Shown here: one piece after another, positions 1 to 7,170 of the stretch | Layout of the letters: the number at the start of each line of letters is the position of its first letter | Numbering within the stretch: position 1 is the first letter of the stretch | Assembly: GCA_026419335.1 (NCBI GenBank) | Contig: JANZZP010000023.1 | Coordinates: forward strand, 1 to 9,988 | Direction: 5' to 3' | DNA length: 9,988 bases | Source: Elusimicrobiales bacterium | GTDB lineage: Bacteria > Elusimicrobiota > Elusimicrobia > Elusimicrobiales > UBA9959 | Notes under the pieces: model-generated | Database searches by the model: none | Told to the model about the DNA's origin: nothing | What the model saw: only the letters and a program-made list of their open reading frames with translations | Made by a program: the position numbers and the translations under genes

Positions 1-436
1 CTTCTGAACCACTTGCAGGTAGAGTAAGAACACACAAAATTGGAACAGCATTTTCTATTTTTGATTTATTTATAAAAAAATCCCAAACATCTCCATTATA
101 ATTTATACCAGCAGCAATCGCTTTTGCTTCATCAATTACACGTCCACCACCACAAGCAACTATTATGTCACATTTTTCTTCTCTAAATTTTTTTATTCCT
201 TCCTTCACATGAGAAAGAACTGGATTTGGTTTTACTCCATTGTGCTCAATAAAAGAAATTCCATACTTTTTAAAACTTTCTACAACTTTATCATAAACAC
301 CATTTTTCTTTATACTTCCCATACCATAAACAAACAATACTTTTTTTCCATATGTTGATACCTCTTTACCAATCTTATTAATTGTATTTTTGCCAAAAAT
401 TATCTTTGTAGGATTTTGAAAAATAAAACTATCCAT
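1..436 (-). CDS. Iron-type alcohol dehydrogenase (butanol dehydrogenase-like), N-terminal part
   Basis: The 145 visible N-terminal residues match the NAD(P)-binding half of group III, iron-dependent alcohol dehydrogenases. The start MDSFIFQNPTKIIFGK is typical of NADH/NADPH-dependent butanol dehydrogenases. Other motifs are VKPNP at about residues 68-72, the dinucleotide-binding GGGRVIDEAKAIAAG from residue 96, and LPASGSE at the window edge. Most relatives have GGGS where this one has GGGR (Arg99); the change is noted but not known to matter. The metal-binding Asp and His residues of the family lie beyond the left edge, so activity cannot be judged. The family reduces aldehydes to alcohols in the cytoplasm during fermentation. 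It is the third gene of a minus-strand operon, 21 nt after the acyl-CoA synthetase. A strong ribosome site fixes the start at 436. Substrate is not determinable. Confidence 0.93.
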   Translation of the reverse strand, partial: MDSFIFQNPTKIIFGKNTINKIGKEVSTYGKKVLFVYGMGSIKKNGVYDKVVESFKKYGISFIEHNGVKPNPVLSHVKEGIKKFREEKCDIIVACGGGRVIDEAKAIAAGINYNGDVWDFFINKSKIENAVPILCVLTLPASGSE

Positions 437-450
437 ACATTACCTCCCTT
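437..450 (-). promoter_or_regulatory. Strong ribosome binding site of the alcohol dehydrogenase
   Basis: Read on the minus strand, AAGGGAGG ends six bases before the ATG at 436-434. A second ATG at 440-438 lies closer to the site, but its frame stops after three codons (ATG TAT GGA TAG). The ATG at 436 is therefore the real start. Confidence 0.8.
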
Positions 451-457
451 TATTAAC

Positions 458-2650
458 TTATTTAATAGCATTAATAAATTTTTCAAAAGATTTTATCATC
501 CTATCAACACTTCTAAATACCACAAATCCTCTATCTATCGCATAATCAACATAAGGATCATACTTGCTACCACTAGCTACACATAAAGGAATAAAAACAT
601 CTCTTTTCTTAATAAGCTTAGATATATAATTAATAAATGATTTTTCAAGATCATCAGGAGAACCTTCAGATTTTATAGTATTCATTGCTGGAGTTAATGG
701 AATCATTGAAACAAATATACTACTATAAAAACCAGATTCGTAAATAGCCATTATTATCTCAGCTATTGCTTCATCACAAGCCATAGGAGTTAAATCCATA
801 GGATTTCTAAAATCTACTATTAAATCAAGTTTAAACTTTTTAAGTATCTGATTAATTTTTTCTTTAAGAGTTTCATCGTCTATAAACGGATCCAAAAAAG
901 ATATATTATCTCCCATCCCTGTTGTTTCAAACCCAGCATTACTTAAAAAGAAAGCTTTATTATTTTTAAAATTATACAAAGAGGCATAAGTAGTCAAAAA
1001 AGCCATATCACAAAACTCATCAAAACTACTACATATAATTGCTCCAGATTCATTAAGAAGTTTTTCAAAAACAATATAATCACCGGCAATTGAAGCTGTA
1101 TGCCCCATCACAGCTTTTTGTCCAATTGAAGTTCTTCCAGCTTTATATATAACCAGTATTTTTCCATCTGATTTCATCCTCTTGGAAATTTCAATAAGCC
1201 TTTTACCATCTAAACTTTTAAATCCTTCAATGTAAGATAAAACCACCTTCACATCTTTTTTAGAAAAATAATCTATATAATCAACAACTGTAACATCATG
1301 TTGATTACCAACAGTAATAGTATAATCACAAACTATATGAGGAATTTTAGTAAGCGTTGAAATAACAAAAGCACCACTTTGACTTACAAAAGCTGAAGGA
1401 GCCATATTTGGATTTTTACCTATAGGTGGTTTCATTTTATAGTCTGGTATAAAAAAAGTATTGACATTAGATCTATTTAAAACAATACCCATACAATTAG
1501 CACCATTTAGGGCAAAATCCGAATTCTTTTCACGTGCTTTTCTAATTAAAGAAACAATTTCTTTTTGAATATTTTCAGTTCCAGATTTTTCTCCAATCCC
1601 ACCGGTAATCAAAACAATACCATTAATCTTACCGCTATCTGATACTTCTCTAATTACACTCACTACATTTTCAACAGGTACAGAAACAATATACATATCA
1701 ATTTTATTAGTCGGGATTGATAAAAGATCTTTATAACATTTAATACCATCAACGCTTTCAATTCCATCTTTTATAATATACATATTCTCTTTTGGAAAAC
1801 CAGCTTTAATAGTATTGTTAAGTATAATTCTTCCCAAATTGTATTTTTTTTCACTAACACCACAGAAAGCAATATTTTTAGGTGATGTTAAACTATCCAA
1901 AGCAGATTCTGTGGGTATAACTCTTTTTTCATCTATATTACTCTTAAATCTTAAAACACCATCAGCAGCATATAACTTACCATTTGAAACTATAAAAGGA
2001 TTTACTTCAAATTCTTCAATGATAAGATTTTTCTTTTCAAAGTCAATAACTAAATTTATAAATGATTTTAAAGTTTTAACTATCTCCTCTAAAGTAGTTT
2101 TGGCTGAAACTCCTCTAACTTTTCCAAGTGTATACGAAAAAGTCCAACTTTTTTCTACAAAACTTACGATATTTTTCTCGCTACAAGGCAATGACAAAAA
2201 CTCAGGCACATATTCTTTTTTAATGCTTTTCATAAGTTTTTCAGTATATGTCCCACCAGGTCCAACCATCATGATAAAACCAAAAGCGTTATCATATTTA
2301 ATGCCTACAAGTATTTCTTCTCCTAAAGCTGGAGAATGTTCTAAAAATTCAACAGCTAAAACTCCATCACATTCTATTAAAACTATTTCATCAAATGCTT
2401 TGTTAATGCTATTTTTATCTTTTGAAACTACTTTTACACCTCCAATATCAGTTTTATGAAGGTTTTTAGAAGAAACTATTTTTACCACTATTTTATTACT
2501 ACTAAAACTAAGAGCTTTCTCAATAAATTCTTCTTTATCTATCTTGTCATATGGCATATAAAAATATTCAGGAATATTTATATTATAGTTTTTAAGAATA
2601 TCATATACTTCTAGTTCGTTTAAAATTAACTTATTAAAATAGGTTTTCAT
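458..2650 (-). CDS. ADP-forming acyl-CoA synthetase (acetate--CoA ligase), fused with ATP-grasp half first
   Basis: This 730-residue protein belongs to the NDP-forming acyl-CoA synthetase family, which converts acyl-CoA, ADP and phosphate to a free acid, CoA and ATP in the cytoplasm. Residues 1 to about 235 are the beta-type ATP-grasp domain: LHKTDIGGVKV (His65, the expected beta-subunit relay histidine), a PGGTYTE loop near 131 and FEVNPFIV at 214-221 with metal-binding residues. From about 250 comes the alpha-type half: a Rossmann CoA-binding domain (SLTSPKNIAFCGVS), SQSGAFVIS at 423-431 and MGHTASIAGD, whose His517 is the expected phosphorylated histidine. Both halves look intact. The beta-alpha order reverses the alpha-beta order common in fused bacterial relatives. 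GGAGG lies 5 nt before the start, inside the end of the kinase gene, whose stop overlaps this start as ATGA. Function is firm; the preferred acyl group is unknown. Confidence 0.93.
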   Translation of the reverse strand: MKTYFNKLILNELEVYDILKNYNINIPEYFYMPYDKIDKEEFIEKALSFSSNKIVVKIVSSKNLHKTDIGGVKVVSKDKNSINKAFDEIVLIECDGVLAVEFLEHSPALGEEILVGIKYDNAFGFIMMVGPGGTYTEKLMKSIKKEYVPEFLSLPCSEKNIVSFVEKSWTFSYTLGKVRGVSAKTTLEEIVKTLKSFINLVIDFEKKNLIIEEFEVNPFIVSNGKLYAADGVLRFKSNIDEKRVIPTESALDSLTSPKNIAFCGVSEKKYNLGRIILNNTIKAGFPKENMYIIKDGIESVDGIKCYKDLLSIPTNKIDMYIVSVPVENVVSVIREVSDSGKINGIVLITGGIGEKSGTENIQKEIVSLIRKAREKNSDFALNGANCMGIVLNRSNVNTFFIPDYKMKPPIGKNPNMAPSAFVSQSGAFVISTLTKIPHIVCDYTITVGNQHDVTVVDYIDYFSKKDVKVVLSYIEGFKSLDGKRLIEISKRMKSDGKILVIYKAGRTSIGQKAVMGHTASIAGDYIVFEKLLNESGAIICSSFDEFCDMAFLTTYASLYNFKNNKAFFLSNAGFETTGMGDNISFLDPFIDDETLKEKINQILKKFKLDLIVDFRNPMDLTPMACDEAIAEIIMAIYESGFYSSIFVSMIPLTPAMNTIKSEGSPDDLEKSFINYISKLIKKRDVFIPLCVASGSKYDPYVDYAIDRGFVVFRSVDRMIKSFEKFINAIK

Positions 2651-3585
2651 TTATACCTCCACTCATCTATCTTAATTTTTTCAATAAATCTAAAAACATC
2701 TCTTTTTTTTATACTTCCAGCTCCCAACGTCAAAACATCTGAAACAGCAAACGAAGTCGCAATTTTCAAAGTTTTTTCGTAACTAAAACCTTTAATTTTT
2801 CCATATATAAAACCAGCCATAAAGGAATCACCAGCTCCAACCCCACATATTATAGAATTTATCTTTGGAGGAAATATGTTAAAAACTTTATCTTCACATA
2901 CAGCAATTACCTTTTTTGCTTTATCAGTAATTATTAAATTTTTAAGTCCTTTTTCTTTATACTTTAAATAAACTTCTAAAATATTTTTTTGAGAATTTAT
3001 TTTCCCAGTTAAATCCTTAAATTCGTAAGCATTTATTTTAACAACTTGACAACCTAAATTTAAAAAATATTCAAGGACAGGATATGTTACATCAACATAA
3101 ATTTCAGCATTATTTTTATTCGATATAGCGAAAATTTCTCTATAAAATTCTAAAGATAAACCCCTTGGCATTCTCCCTGAAATAACAACTGCTTTTATTT
3201 TAGAAGATAAAGCTCTAAATTTATTAAGTAATCTATTAATAGAACTTTCTTTAATGAAAGGACCTTCCTCATTGATATCAGTTGAAACTCCATTGGTATC
3301 CACAACACTAGTACAAACTCTACTTTCACCTTCTTTTTGATATACTATATCATAATTTAAATTTTCTTTATTAAGGTAATCCATTATCAATTTACCAGTA
3401 TATCCACAACAAAATCCCATTAAAAGATAATCACGATTAAATACAGAAAGTGCTCTTGCTACATTAGCACCTTTCCCTCCACATCTTATTATTTTTGGAT
3501 CTAATCTATAAGTATGAGATTTTTTAAAATTAGGTATTAAAAAAATTTTATCTATAGTCATATTTAAATTAAAAATTATAACCAT
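2647..3585 (-). CDS. PfkB-family hexose-phosphate kinase (1-phosphofructokinase / tagatose-6-phosphate kinase type)
   Basis: This 312-residue cytoplasmic kinase transfers phosphate from ATP to a sugar phosphate. Visible PfkB motifs are the N-terminal NLNMTIDKIF (compare TLNPAIDK in 1-phosphofructokinases), GGKGANVARAL from residue 37, TDINEEGP at 102-109 (compare TEINEPGP), SGRMPRG at 136-142, KINAYEF at 183-189, and the anion hole and catalytic base in GVGAGDSF at 248-255 with Asp253. Length is normal. The TEIN..GP-like motif favours the FruK/LacC subgroup over ribokinase or fructokinase, but fructose 1-phosphate, tagatose 6-phosphate and fructose 6-phosphate cannot be told apart here. The first Met is kept because the family's first beta strand begins right there; no Shine-Dalgarno sequence precedes it. 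It is the first gene of the minus-strand operon and overlaps the next gene by four bases. No PTS transporter is in view. Confidence 0.9.
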   Translation of the reverse strand: MVIIFNLNMTIDKIFLIPNFKKSHTYRLDPKIIRCGGKGANVARALSVFNRDYLLMGFCCGYTGKLIMDYLNKENLNYDIVYQKEGESRVCTSVVDTNGVSTDINEEGPFIKESSINRLLNKFRALSSKIKAVVISGRMPRGLSLEFYREIFAISNKNNAEIYVDVTYPVLEYFLNLGCQVVKINAYEFKDLTGKINSQKNILEVYLKYKEKGLKNLIITDKAKKVIAVCEDKVFNIFPPKINSIICGVGAGDSFMAGFIYGKIKGFSYEKTLKIATSFAVSDVLTLGAGSIKKRDVFRFIEKIKIDEWRYK

Positions 3586-3631
3586 AAATATAATTTATCA
3601 ATTTTTTTATTTTTTTTGTATTATATTATTT
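3586..3631. promoter_or_regulatory. Divergent promoter region between the kinase operon and cutA
   Basis: This 46-bp spacer separates two genes transcribed away from each other. On the minus strand a perfect TATAAT lies at 3625-3620, which would start the kinase transcript about 28 nt before its ATG; no good -35 box stands 17 bp upstream. On the plus strand TATTAT (3619-3624) or TATATT (3622-3627) could act as a -10, putting the transcript start nearly at the cutA ATG. A T-rich tract (3602-3617) lies between. Neither gene has a Shine-Dalgarno sequence. The promoter assignment is inferred from base pattern only. Confidence 0.45.
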
Positions 3632-3997
3632 ATGGGAAGTAACTATTGTATATGTCTTGTAACGACAGATTCCACAGAGGTAGCAAAGAAGCTTGCTTTT
3701 GGACTCGTACAAAATAAATTAGCAGCATGTGTAAATATAATATCAAATATAACCTCTATATATGAATGGCAAAAAAAAATTGAAAACTCTCAAGAAATAT
3801 TACTTATAATAAAAACTAAAACTACTCTAACAAAAGATATAATAAAATATATAAAAGATAATCATAATTATTCTATACCTGAGATAATCTTTTTACCCAT
3901 AATAGATGGAAATGAAGATTATCTTGATTGGATTGGAGCTAATACATTATTTACAACTAATATACCAATAGACAAAGAAAAAAAAGAGAAGCAATGA
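3632..3997 (+). CDS. cutA: CutA1 divalent-ion tolerance protein
   Basis: This 121-residue protein is a clear CutA1 homologue, a small trimeric ferredoxin-like protein linked to divalent metal tolerance, whose precise bacterial role is still debated. The signature runs through nearly the whole length: CLVTTDSTEVAKKLAFGLVQNKLAACVNI (Cys33 in the conserved AACVN), ITSIYEWQKKIENSQEILLIIKT at 40-62, and SIPEIIFLPIIDGNEDYLDWI at 81-101. The usual HPYEVPEI segment is HNYSIPEI here, so His78 is kept. A lysine-rich tail of about 15 residues follows the domain. The start is fixed by homology, since the first strand begins at residue 5. There is no ribosome site and little room for a leader, so translation may start on a nearly leaderless message. 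The TGA stop overlaps the next ATG by four bases, implying coupled translation. Confidence 0.93.
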   Translation: MGSNYCICLVTTDSTEVAKKLAFGLVQNKLAACVNIISNITSIYEWQKKIENSQEILLIIKTKTTLTKDIIKYIKDNHNYSIPEIIFLPIIDGNEDYLDWIGANTLFTTNIPIDKEKKEKQ

Positions 3998-4257
3998 AGA
4001 CTTTTCTACATACTATAGTTGTTATTGTTGTAGGTAGTCTTGTTGGTACAACCCTAACAAAAATAGCTTCAATAATATGGACTCCAAATTCAAATATACT
4101 TTCCATTCTTCAAAATTCCATAAACACAGGACTCAATCCTACAACAATTGACTTAGGAGTAATACAATTTACTGCTGGTTTAATTTTCAAATTTAACATA
4201 GCCACGATAATTGGAATATTCTTAACAGCTATTATATATAAGCAAATAATAAAATGA
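3994..4257 (+). CDS. DUF4321-family small membrane protein
   Basis: This 87-residue protein resembles the DUF4321 family, whose members often sit beside maf. A first membrane helix spans about residues 4-27 (many Val and Ile, with GSLVG). The conserved centre TIDLGVIQFTAGLIFKFN lies at 51-68, and a second helix covers about 68-83. Such proteins have no assigned biochemical function. The gene is sandwiched by four-base ATGA overlaps with cutA before it and maf after it, so the three are probably translated as a coupled unit. Only a weak purine-rich stretch (agagaag) stands in for a ribosome site. Family recognition rests on the D-L-G-V-I core and on the maf neighbour; no role is claimed. Confidence 0.8.
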   Translation: MKTFLHTIVVIVVGSLVGTTLTKIASIIWTPNSNILSILQNSINTGLNPTTIDLGVIQFTAGLIFKFNIATIIGIFLTAIIYKQIIK

Positions 4258-4823
4258 AAATAATCCTTGCTTCTTCTTCTCCCAGAAGAAAAAAAATTCT
4301 AAAAGAGATGGGAATAAAATTTAAAGTTGTTCATCCAAATATAAAAGAAAAAATTATTTATAATAAACCACACAAACTTGTAATGGAATTGTCAAAAATA
4401 AAAGCTCTATCGGTAGCGAAACAATATCCCTATAATGTAGTTATAGGAGCAGATACAATAGTTTATTGTAAAGGTAAAATTATTGGCAAACCCAAAAATA
4501 TAAGAGATGCAAAGAGATTATTAAAAATCCAATCTGACAGTTGGCAAAAAGTTTATACAGGAGTAACTATTGCTATTTTAGGTAAAGGACTGATTTTAAC
4601 TGATTACGAAAAATCTTTATGTTATATGAGAAAATTAAATGATAACGAAATAGATAAAATTGCTAAAAGACATCTTGATAAAGCAGGAGGATGGGCAGTA
4701 CAGGATAATAACGATAAACTTATAAAAAAAATAATAGGTGATTATACTAATGTTGTTGGTTTCCCTAAGAAATTAGTAAAAAAAATGTTAAAAAAAATAA
4801 ATATTTTATGCTATAAAAAATAA
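4254..4823 (+). CDS. maf: Maf-family nucleoside triphosphate pyrophosphatase
   Basis: This 189-residue cytoplasmic house-cleaning enzyme would hydrolyse non-canonical or surplus nucleoside triphosphates to monophosphate and pyrophosphate. Diagnostic motifs are LASSSPRRKKIL at 5-16 (Arg11/Arg12), SKIKALSVA with Lys50, VIGADTIV at 63-70 with the catalytic Asp67, GKP at 78-80, VYTGVTI at 100-106, DKAGGWAVQ at 142-150 and NVVGFP at 166-171. Gln150 with the Arg and Lys pair matches the YhdE branch (dTTP/UTP pyrophosphatase) rather than the YceF branch; that subfamily call is inference. The usual DKAGAYGIQG reads DKAGGWAVQD here, a mild divergence. The length is standard. The start overlaps the stop of the DUF4321 gene by four bases, and the lipoprotein gene starts one base after the stop. 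Confidence 0.94.
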   Translation: MKIILASSSPRRKKILKEMGIKFKVVHPNIKEKIIYNKPHKLVMELSKIKALSVAKQYPYNVVIGADTIVYCKGKIIGKPKNIRDAKRLLKIQSDSWQKVYTGVTIAILGKGLILTDYEKSLCYMRKLNDNEIDKIAKRHLDKAGGWAVQDNNDKLIKKIIGDYTNVVGFPKKLVKKMLKKINILCYKK

Positions 4824-4824
4824 A

Positions 4825-5688
4825 ATGAAAATAATTATTATATTTTTGCTATTCATAATATCATGTCATAACAACTTTAATAAGTATTCTGAAAATTCTG
4901 AAATTGAAGATTTTCTTAACTCACTAAAAAAATCTAGATATTCATATTTAGTCAATTATCTTTTAAAAGAACCTATAATCGTATCTTTTAATCCTGATTC
5001 ATCTTTAGATTGCCCTGTTGTAAACCTTGATAAAAGGCAGCTTCTAGTTCCAAGAAAACCATATAAGAATTATAATTTAATTCTAACTCAAGTGGCAAAA
5101 AGTCTTTATGAATATAAAATAAAGAAAAAATATAATATAACAAATGAGGTACCATATGAGTTTAAACTAATTTCTGCATATTTTGAAATTGAATTTATTA
5201 TAACTCACCTTTCTCAAGAAGTAATAAATGAAATAAAAAACACTCCATATGAAAAAAAAATATGTTCTTATATATTAGATGAAGAAAGTTTTGAAAAACT
5301 TATTAAAGATGAAGAATATATTACAGATAAAAGGTGTCTCAGACCGTCTATTGAACTTTCATATTATCTAAAAACGATAAAACAACTTAGAGAATCTTTA
5401 AATGATGTCCATTCTGAAGGTTTCTTTAGAATAATATATGATATGGAGATTGAAAAAGCTAAAAGAGGAGATGAAACATACTATGACGCATATCGTAATT
5501 ATTATTATGCTGTCTCAAAACCGGAGATGAATCAATATAGAGATTTTAGAAGAGATATTTATTTAAGATTAAAATCCTTAAAATCATTTGAAAGGTTCTA
5601 TAAAAGTGAAATTAAAAAACTTAAAAATAATAGAATAAAAGCAAAATCTCTGTTATCAAATTTTGTTTTTTGTGGTGAAATTAAATAA
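4825..5688 (+). CDS. Predicted lipoprotein of unknown function
   Basis: I do not recognise this 287-residue protein. It opens with a very short signal peptide (MKIIIIFLLFIIS) followed by Cys14. This is a plausible lipobox (Ile-Ile-Ser-Cys), although Ile at -2 is unusual. The mature part is highly charged and rich in Tyr, Lys and Glu, with four further cysteines (63, 147, 171, 283) that could pair in an oxidising envelope. Residues 65-130 (a short strand, then a long helix around LILTQVAKSLYEYK, then FKLISAYFEIEFII) vaguely recall a zincin-type peptidase layout, but no HExxH is present. That resemblance is speculative and any such fold would be catalytically dead. A helical C-terminus (195-275) is rich in Arg and Lys. 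The gene starts one base after maf, with no ribosome site. Confidence 0.75.
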   Translation: MKIIIIFLLFIISCHNNFNKYSENSEIEDFLNSLKKSRYSYLVNYLLKEPIIVSFNPDSSLDCPVVNLDKRQLLVPRKPYKNYNLILTQVAKSLYEYKIKKKYNITNEVPYEFKLISAYFEIEFIITHLSQEVINEIKNTPYEKKICSYILDEESFEKLIKDEEYITDKRCLRPSIELSYYLKTIKQLRESLNDVHSEGFFRIIYDMEIEKAKRGDETYYDAYRNYYYAVSKPEMNQYRDFRRDIYLRLKSLKSFERFYKSEIKKLKNNRIKAKSLLSNFVFCGEIK

Positions 5689-5702
5689 AATTAAGTATTA
5701 CC

Positions 5703-6119
5703 ATGGAAAAATTTATAGTAAAAAAAACATTTGAGATATCATATGCCCATAGATTATACAAATATAACGGTAAATGTGAAAATTTTCATGGTCATAATGC
5801 AAAAGTTGAAATAATAATAGAAAGCAATAATTTAGACAACCAAAGTATGGTTATAGATTTTAATAAAATAAAAAATATTGTTGGTAACTGGTTAAACAAA
5901 AATTTAGATCATGCAACTTTTTTGCACAAAAATGATCCTCTTGTAAAAGTTTTAAAACGACATAATCAAAAAATAATAACATTTGACGAAAATCCAACAG
6001 CAGAAATTATTGCTTTGTTTATATTAAAATCATTAGAAACTATGGGACTCAAAAATATAAAAAGCGTAAAGTTTTGGGAAACATCTTCATCTATGGCTGA
6101 ATATATTAAAGGAGACTAA
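5703..6119 (+). CDS. queD: 6-carboxytetrahydropterin synthase (QueD)
   Basis: This 138-residue protein is a 6-pyruvoyltetrahydropterin synthase-fold enzyme of the QueD type, which converts 7,8-dihydroneopterin triphosphate to 6-carboxytetrahydropterin, the first committed step toward preQ0 and queuosine. The zinc ligands are His16 (YAHR) and His29 and His31 (FHGH). The catalytic Cys25 sits in GKCENFHGH with the C-x3-HGH spacing of QueD, not the Glu-based PTPS-III motif. LDHATFL at 68-74 supplies the Asp/His pair, NPTAEIIA follows at about 98, and Glu126 in FWETSSSMAEY is the expected pterin-binding acid. No queC, queE or queF is visible nearby, so the rest of the pathway must lie elsewhere. 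There is no Shine-Dalgarno sequence before the ATG; the start is chosen because the first strand begins at residue 4. It sits 14 nt after the lipoprotein gene and 2 nt before trxB. Confidence 0.94.
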   Translation: MEKFIVKKTFEISYAHRLYKYNGKCENFHGHNAKVEIIIESNNLDNQSMVIDFNKIKNIVGNWLNKNLDHATFLHKNDPLVKVLKRHNQKIITFDENPTAEIIALFILKSLETMGLKNIKSVKFWETSSSMAEYIKGD

Positions 6120-6121
6120 AA

Positions 6122-7045
6122 ATGAATAAAAAAGAGTTTGACATTATAATAATAGGTAGTGGACCCGCAGGGTTAACTGCTGGAATATATGCACAAAGGG
6201 GTGGAATGAAAAGCATAATAATTGGAGGACCTGCTCCAGGTGGACAACTTTTGCAAACAACAGAAATAGAAAACTTTCCAGGTTTTGAAAAACCAATAAG
6301 TGGATACGATTTAATGTCAAGAATGATAAATCAAGTAAAAAGACTAGGAGCTGTATTTACAACTGAATTTGCAAATGAAATAAAAATAATTAAACCTTTG
6401 GAAGTTAAAGCTGGAAATTCTATTTATATAGCTAAAGCTATAATTATAGGAACTGGCTCTACACCACGAACGCTTGGAATAGCGTCCGAAGCTATTTTTA
6501 GCAACAAAGGTGTATCATATTGTGCAACATGTGATGGTTTTTTCTATAAAGGCAAAGATGTATGTGTTATAGGAGGGGGAGATAGTGCTTGTGAAGAAGC
6601 AAGTTTTCTTACAAATTTTGTAAATAAAGTATATTTAATACATAGAAGGGATGTTCTTAGAGCTGCTCCACTAGTTCAAGAGAAAATTAAAAAAAACCCA
6701 AAAGTAGAAATAATATATAATACTGTTGTAAAAGAAATAGTAGGAAATGATAAAGTAGAAAAGGTTATTTTAAAAAATCTAAAAGACAATTCAGAGAAAG
6801 AACTAACAGTTAGCGGTGTTTTTATTGCAATCGGACATAATCCTAATACAGAACTAGTTAAGGGGAAAATACTGATAGACAATGATGGTTACATAATAGT
6901 AGATTCAAATTATCAAACATCAGTAGAAGGCATTTTTGCTTGTGGTGATGTAGTTGACAAAATATACAAGCAAGCAATCATTGCTGCTTCAAGCGGTGCG
7001 ATAGCAGCTATAAATGCTATAAAATACATAGAAAAAAATTTCTGA
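6122..7045 (+). CDS. trxB: Thioredoxin-disulfide reductase
   Basis: This 307-residue FAD flavoprotein of normal length reduces thioredoxin with NADPH in the cytoplasm. It shows the FAD-binding IIIIGSGPAGLTAGIYAQRGG from residue 8, GGQLLQTTEIENFPGF at 40-55, the redox-active CATC at 134-137 in SYCATCDGFFY, the second nucleotide-binding motif VIGGGDSACEEA at 149-160, HRRDVLRA at 174-181 (an HRRxxxR pattern associated with NADPH preference) and the C-terminal FAD motif IFACGDVVDKIYKQAIIAASSGAIAA at 271-296. In that last motif the usual YRQAITAAGEG reads YKQAIIAASSG, a conservative drift. AAAGGAG at 6108-6114, seven bases before the ATG and inside the end of queD, fixes the start; it is one of the few clear ribosome sites on the plus strand. 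No thioredoxin gene is in the window. The tRNA-Arg follows 37 nt after the stop. Confidence 0.96.
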   Translation: MNKKEFDIIIIGSGPAGLTAGIYAQRGGMKSIIIGGPAPGGQLLQTTEIENFPGFEKPISGYDLMSRMINQVKRLGAVFTTEFANEIKIIKPLEVKAGNSIYIAKAIIIGTGSTPRTLGIASEAIFSNKGVSYCATCDGFFYKGKDVCVIGGGDSACEEASFLTNFVNKVYLIHRRDVLRAAPLVQEKIKKNPKVEIIYNTVVKEIVGNDKVEKVILKNLKDNSEKELTVSGVFIAIGHNPNTELVKGKILIDNDGYIIVDSNYQTSVEGIFACGDVVDKIYKQAIIAASSGAIAAINAIKYIEKNF

Positions 7046-7082
7046 ATTTGATAAAATATTAAATAGAATTTTGTTTATATAG

Positions 7083-7154
7083 GCCCCCATAGCTTAATGG
7101 ATAAAGCAACTGCCTTCTAAGCAGTTGATCCAGGTTCGATTCCTGGTGGGGGTA
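7083..7154 (+). tRNA. tRNA-Arg (anticodon UCU)
   Basis: A complete cloverleaf can be folded by hand. The acceptor stem is 7083-7089 with 7147-7153 (GCCCCCA/TGGGGGT, ending in a G1-U72 wobble), followed by discriminator A at 7154. The D arm is 7092-7107 (GCTT/AAGC). The anticodon stem is ACTGC/GCAGT (7109-7113, 7121-7125), with a seven-base loop CTTCTAA placing anticodon TCT at 7116-7118. The variable loop has four bases. The T arm is CCAGG/CCTGG (7130-7134, 7142-7146) with loop TTCGATT. CCA is not encoded, so it must be added enzymatically. The tRNA reads AGA and AGG, the arginine codons this AT-rich genome favours. It sits in the same direction between trxB and a lipoprotein gene, only 16 nt before the latter's ATG. 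Confidence 0.96.
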
Positions 7155-7170
7155 CTTTTTAAAATGTTTA

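Noticed and set aside
1815..2459. Plus-strand open frame of 214 codons
   Set aside because: It lies antisense inside the acyl-CoA synthetase gene, whose conserved motifs cover the same bases; its own translation shows no family motif and no ribosome site.
2647..3585. Ribokinase or fructokinase
   Set aside because: The N-terminal NLNMTIDK and the TDINEEGP segment fit the 1-phosphofructokinase/tagatose-6-phosphate kinase branch better than sugar kinases acting on free sugars.
5703..6119. PTPS-III type enzyme of folate synthesis
   Set aside because: Cys25 is present with the C-x3-HGH spacing, whereas PTPS-III has Glu in place of the catalytic cysteine.
6676..6882. Minus-strand open frame of 68 codons
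   Set aside because: It is antisense to conserved trxB sequence; its Ser/Ile/Phe-rich composition is what a reversed Lys/Glu-rich gene gives.
7046..7082. Dedicated promoter for the tRNA
   Set aside because: TTGATA (7048-7053) and TTTATA (7074-7079) are 20 bp apart, too far for a good promoter, and TAGAAT (7064-7069) lacks a -35; nothing here stands out from AT-rich background.
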